A stretch of DNA of 64,000 bases from Candidatus Andeanibacterium colombiense (lineage in GTDB: Bacteria; Pseudomonadota; Alphaproteobacteria; Sphingomonadales; Sphingomonadaceae): positions 2,777,001-2,841,000 of the forward strand of contig CP119316.1 in NCBI GenBank assembly GCA_029202985.1, written 5' to 3'. The notes beneath the pieces were generated by a model. That model saw only the letters and a program-made list of their open reading frames with translations. It was not told the origin of the DNA and searched no databases. Below, piece by piece: positions 61,858 through 64,000 of the stretch. Every line of letters starts with the position of its first letter. The stretch's first letter is position 1. The translations under genes and the position numbers were made by a program.

Positions 61858-62958
61858 TCAAAAGCCGGTGGCCGCCATTTTCATATAGGTTGGATCGAAG
61901 CGCAGCTTGATCTGGTTCTTGTCGCCCAACACCTTCCCGCCCGGAAATTCGATGCCGATCGCATCTACCGATGTAGCGGCGGGACCGAACAGGCCCTGCG
62001 CGAAGCTGAACTGGCGGACGCGGTCGGTCACCGTGATCAGATCGGGGTTCTCGGCATAGTTCGCGGCGTCGGCCGGGTTGCGGTAGAGATAGGTCGTCGC
62101 GAGCTGTTCCTTCAGGCTTGCGGCCGTGGTGCCCGCGCCCTTGGCCATCTGTTCGATCACCGTCTCGGATTGCGCATCGCCCTTGTGCAGGATTTCCATC
62201 GTCTCGTACCAGATGCCGGCCAGCGCCTTGCCGAGATCGGGATTGGCCTTGAGCGTTTCGGTGCTGACATTCATCACATCGAGGATTTCGTTCGGGATCT
62301 TCGAACTGTCGAATATTTCGACCGCGCCGGGTTCCTTGCGGATCTGCGCCAGTTGGGGGTTCCACGCGACCACCGCGGTGACTTCCGGGGTCGCGAAGGC
62401 AGAGATCATGTCGGCGTCGCTGGTGTTGATCGTCTTGATGTCGGTCAGCTTCATCCCGGCTTCCTCGAGCGCGCGGGCGAGCAGGTAATGCGAGACCGAA
62501 AGCTCGACGAGATTGATCCTGCGGCCCGCGAGGTCGCGAACACTCTTGCCGTTCTTGACCACGATCCCGTCATTGCCGTTGGAATAATCGCCGATGATGA
62601 TCACGCTGGTGTCGCGCCCGCCGGCGGCCGGAATCGTCAGTGCATCCATCGTCGTCGCAAGCACGCCGTCGAGCTTGCCGGCGGTGTACTGGTTGATCGA
62701 TTCGACGTAGTCGTTGACCTGCACCATGGTGATCGTGATGCCGAACTTCTTCGCCCATTTCTGCACGATGCCGGCCTGGTTCGCATAATACCACGGCATG
62801 AAGCCGGTGTAGATCGACCAGCCGATCTGGAATTCGGTCCGCTTGGCGTCAGCCCCCTGGCCGCCGAATTTTCCGCAGGCGCCGAGCGCGAGCGTGACCG
62901 GGAGGGCACCCGCGAGCTTCAACAGATTCCGACGGTTCACCAGCGTTGATCGACCCAT
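61858..62958 (-). CDS. Orphan lipoprotein solute-binding protein of the NitT/TauT (urea-carboxylase-associated) type
   Basis: A 366-residue substrate-binding protein. The N-terminus has a twin-arginine NRRNLLKLAG and a lipobox LGAC (about residue 27), so it is probably a lipoprotein. The sequence QIGWSIYTGFMPWYYANQAG resembles the binding-protein group often found beside urea carboxylase. No permease or ATPase gene is near. The ATG at 62956-62958 is chosen for its signal sequence; longer in-frame starts are less natural. It may serve a distant ABC transporter or sense a ligand together with the LysR protein. Confidence 0.82.
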   Translation of the reverse strand: MGRSTLVNRRNLLKLAGALPVTLALGACGKFGGQGADAKRTEFQIGWSIYTGFMPWYYANQAGIVQKWAKKFGITITMVQVNDYVESINQYTAGKLDGVLATTMDALTIPAAGGRDTSVIIIGDYSNGNDGIVVKNGKSVRDLAGRRINLVELSVSHYLLARALEEAGMKLTDIKTINTSDADMISAFATPEVTAVVAWNPQLAQIRKEPGAVEIFDSSKIPNEILDVMNVSTETLKANPDLGKALAGIWYETMEILHKGDAQSETVIEQMAKGAGTTAASLKEQLATTYLYRNPADAANYAENPDLITVTDRVRQFSFAQGLFGPAATSVDAIGIEFPGGKVLGDKNQIKLRFDPTYMKMAATGF

Positions 62959-63136
62959 GCTTTTTCTCGCCTGTCCTGTGCCGGATGATCTTAGCGGGCG
63001 CGGGTCATACCGGTAGACGCGGACAATTGATGGAAAGCATAGATTGAATATATGCTGCGGTGCAACAAAAAGCGCGTTGCAGGCAATATGCCGGGCGCAA
63101 TTGGCATTGCGCGCCGGCGCACCTAAAGGCCACACG

Positions 63137-64000
63137 ATGTTGCGCATCACCGAACTGACGCTACCGCTCCACCATCCGGACGAAGCCTTGGCGGCCGCGA
63201 TCTGCAAGCGGCTGCGGATCACGCCGCGCGATCTGGTGCGCTATGCCGTCGCGCGCCGCGGGCACGATGCACGCAACAAGGCCAATATCCTACTGGTCTA
63301 TTCGGTCGACGTGAACGTGAAGGATGAAGCAGCGGTGCTCGCGCGCTTCCGCAAGGATCGCCACGTCCAGCCCGCGCCCGACACCCGCTATCACATGGTC
63401 GCCAAAGCGCCTGCGGGTGGCGGGGCCCCGCGCCCGGTAGTGATCGGCGCCGGACCATGCGGATTGTTCGCCGGGTTGATCCTGGCGCAGATGGGCTTCC
63501 GGCCGATCATCCTCGATCGTGGGAAAGTCGTCCGCGAACGCACGCAGGATACCTGGGGCCTGTGGCGCCGCAGTGTCCTCAACCCCGAATCCAATGCGCA
63601 GTTCGGCGAAGGCGGGGCCGGCACCTTCTCCGACGGCAAGCTCTACAGCCGGATCAGCGATCAGCTGTTCCGCGATCGCAAGGTGCTGAGCGAATTCGTC
63701 AAGGCCGGCGCACCCGAAGAGATCCTGACCGAGGCGCATCCCCATATCGGTACCTTCCGGCTGGTGACGATGGTCGAAAGCATCCGCGAGACCATCGAGG
63801 CGCTCGGCGGCGAATATCGATTCTCGACCCGGGTCGACGGTCTCGACATCGCGACCGATGGGCAGGGAGCGCGGCGCGTGCGCGGGCTCCATCTGCACGG
63901 CGGCGAATATCTCGAGGCGGACCGGGTGGTGCTGGCGATCGGGCACAGCGCGCGCGACACTTTCGCGATGCTCCACGCGGCCGGGGTTCATGTCGAGGCG
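63137..64000 (+). CDS. NAD(P)/FAD-dependent oxidoreductase (COG2509 type), C-terminus beyond the window
   Basis: The first 288 residues. An N-terminal domain of about 90 residues (LPLHHPDEALAAAICKRL) with no cofactor motif is followed by the FAD-binding motif VIGAGPCGLFAG (about 101-112) and QFGEGGAGTFSDGKL. COG2509 flavoproteins are conserved and often essential-looking but without a settled reaction. ATG at 63137; the gene is cut by the right edge. Confidence 0.85.
   Translation, partial: MLRITELTLPLHHPDEALAAAICKRLRITPRDLVRYAVARRGHDARNKANILLVYSVDVNVKDEAAVLARFRKDRHVQPAPDTRYHMVAKAPAGGGAPRPVVIGAGPCGLFAGLILAQMGFRPIILDRGKVVRERTQDTWGLWRRSVLNPESNAQFGEGGAGTFSDGKLYSRISDQLFRDRKVLSEFVKAGAPEEILTEAHPHIGTFRLVTMVESIRETIEALGGEYRFSTRVDGLDIATDGQGARRVRGLHLHGGEYLEADRVVLAIGHSARDTFAMLHAAGVHVEA

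Overview
The window is high-GC chromosomal DNA that fits a sphingomonad (Alphaproteobacteria, Sphingomonadales). The supporting genes are a ChpT phosphotransferase, an RpoH-type sigma factor, DUF3297, TorF-like porin, two large TonB-dependent receptors, many GTG/TTG starts, and intergenic palindromes of a kind common in sphingomonads. I find no transposase, integrase, CRISPR array or rRNA operon. Most of the window is core genome. Placement below family level is not possible from the sequence alone.

Layout, left to right. 1-5750: rimO (cut by the edge), a DUF1761 protein, then a left-pointing serS-surE-LysM/M23 peptidase-K+ channel series, and a lower-GC orphan membrane protein. 5900-10450: tRNA-Val(CAC), sppA, and pyrB fused by overlap to a degenerate dihydroorotase. 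10450-15680: a ParA ATPase / ribbon-helix-helix / SPOR-lipoprotein series, divergent from a Sel1-SPOR protein and a DUF418 membrane protein. 15680-20930: iron storage (bfd, bfr), a small transporter, a tautomerase, der, and a CHAP amidase. 21090-30220: tRNA-Leu(TAG), tig, clpP and clpX, with an amidase and a TonB receptor lying between tig and clpP. 30210-36540: GFA protein, CDF transporter, mtgA, rpoH, rluD-type synthase, JAMM protease, chpT, and amidase_2. 36546-37003: RNase P RNA. 37000-50690: DUF389, quinohemoprotein dehydrogenase, ugd and a PPP-type phosphatase, porin, gloA, mscS, metC, sseA, a Pro-rich membrane protein, and queF.

The most unusual part is 50800-62960. An aldehyde dehydrogenase is followed by a rightward set: a secreted beta-propeller protein, a TPR-sulfotransferase, an isopenicillin-N-synthase-like Fe(II) oxygenase, an unrecognised protein that overlaps it, a membrane fatty-acid/sterol hydroxylase, and an 819-residue TonB-dependent receptor. 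A leftward pair follows: an orphan lipoprotein solute-binding protein and a LysR regulator. Two short, similar, leftward elements (near 52437 and 55066) lie upstream of the propeller and oxygenase genes. Each starts a tiny reading frame M-(K/Q)-G-I-D-P-(V/I)-Y. I infer an undescribed uptake/modification pathway. Its substrate is unknown, and a very small peptide substrate or a shared operator are both open.

Smaller observations: tandem duplications that include stop codons at two gene ends (15669-15735, 50708-50812), a 25-bp inverted-repeat pair (41744-41887), rnpB placed directly against two protein genes, and a probable non-catalytic PyrC beside PyrB.
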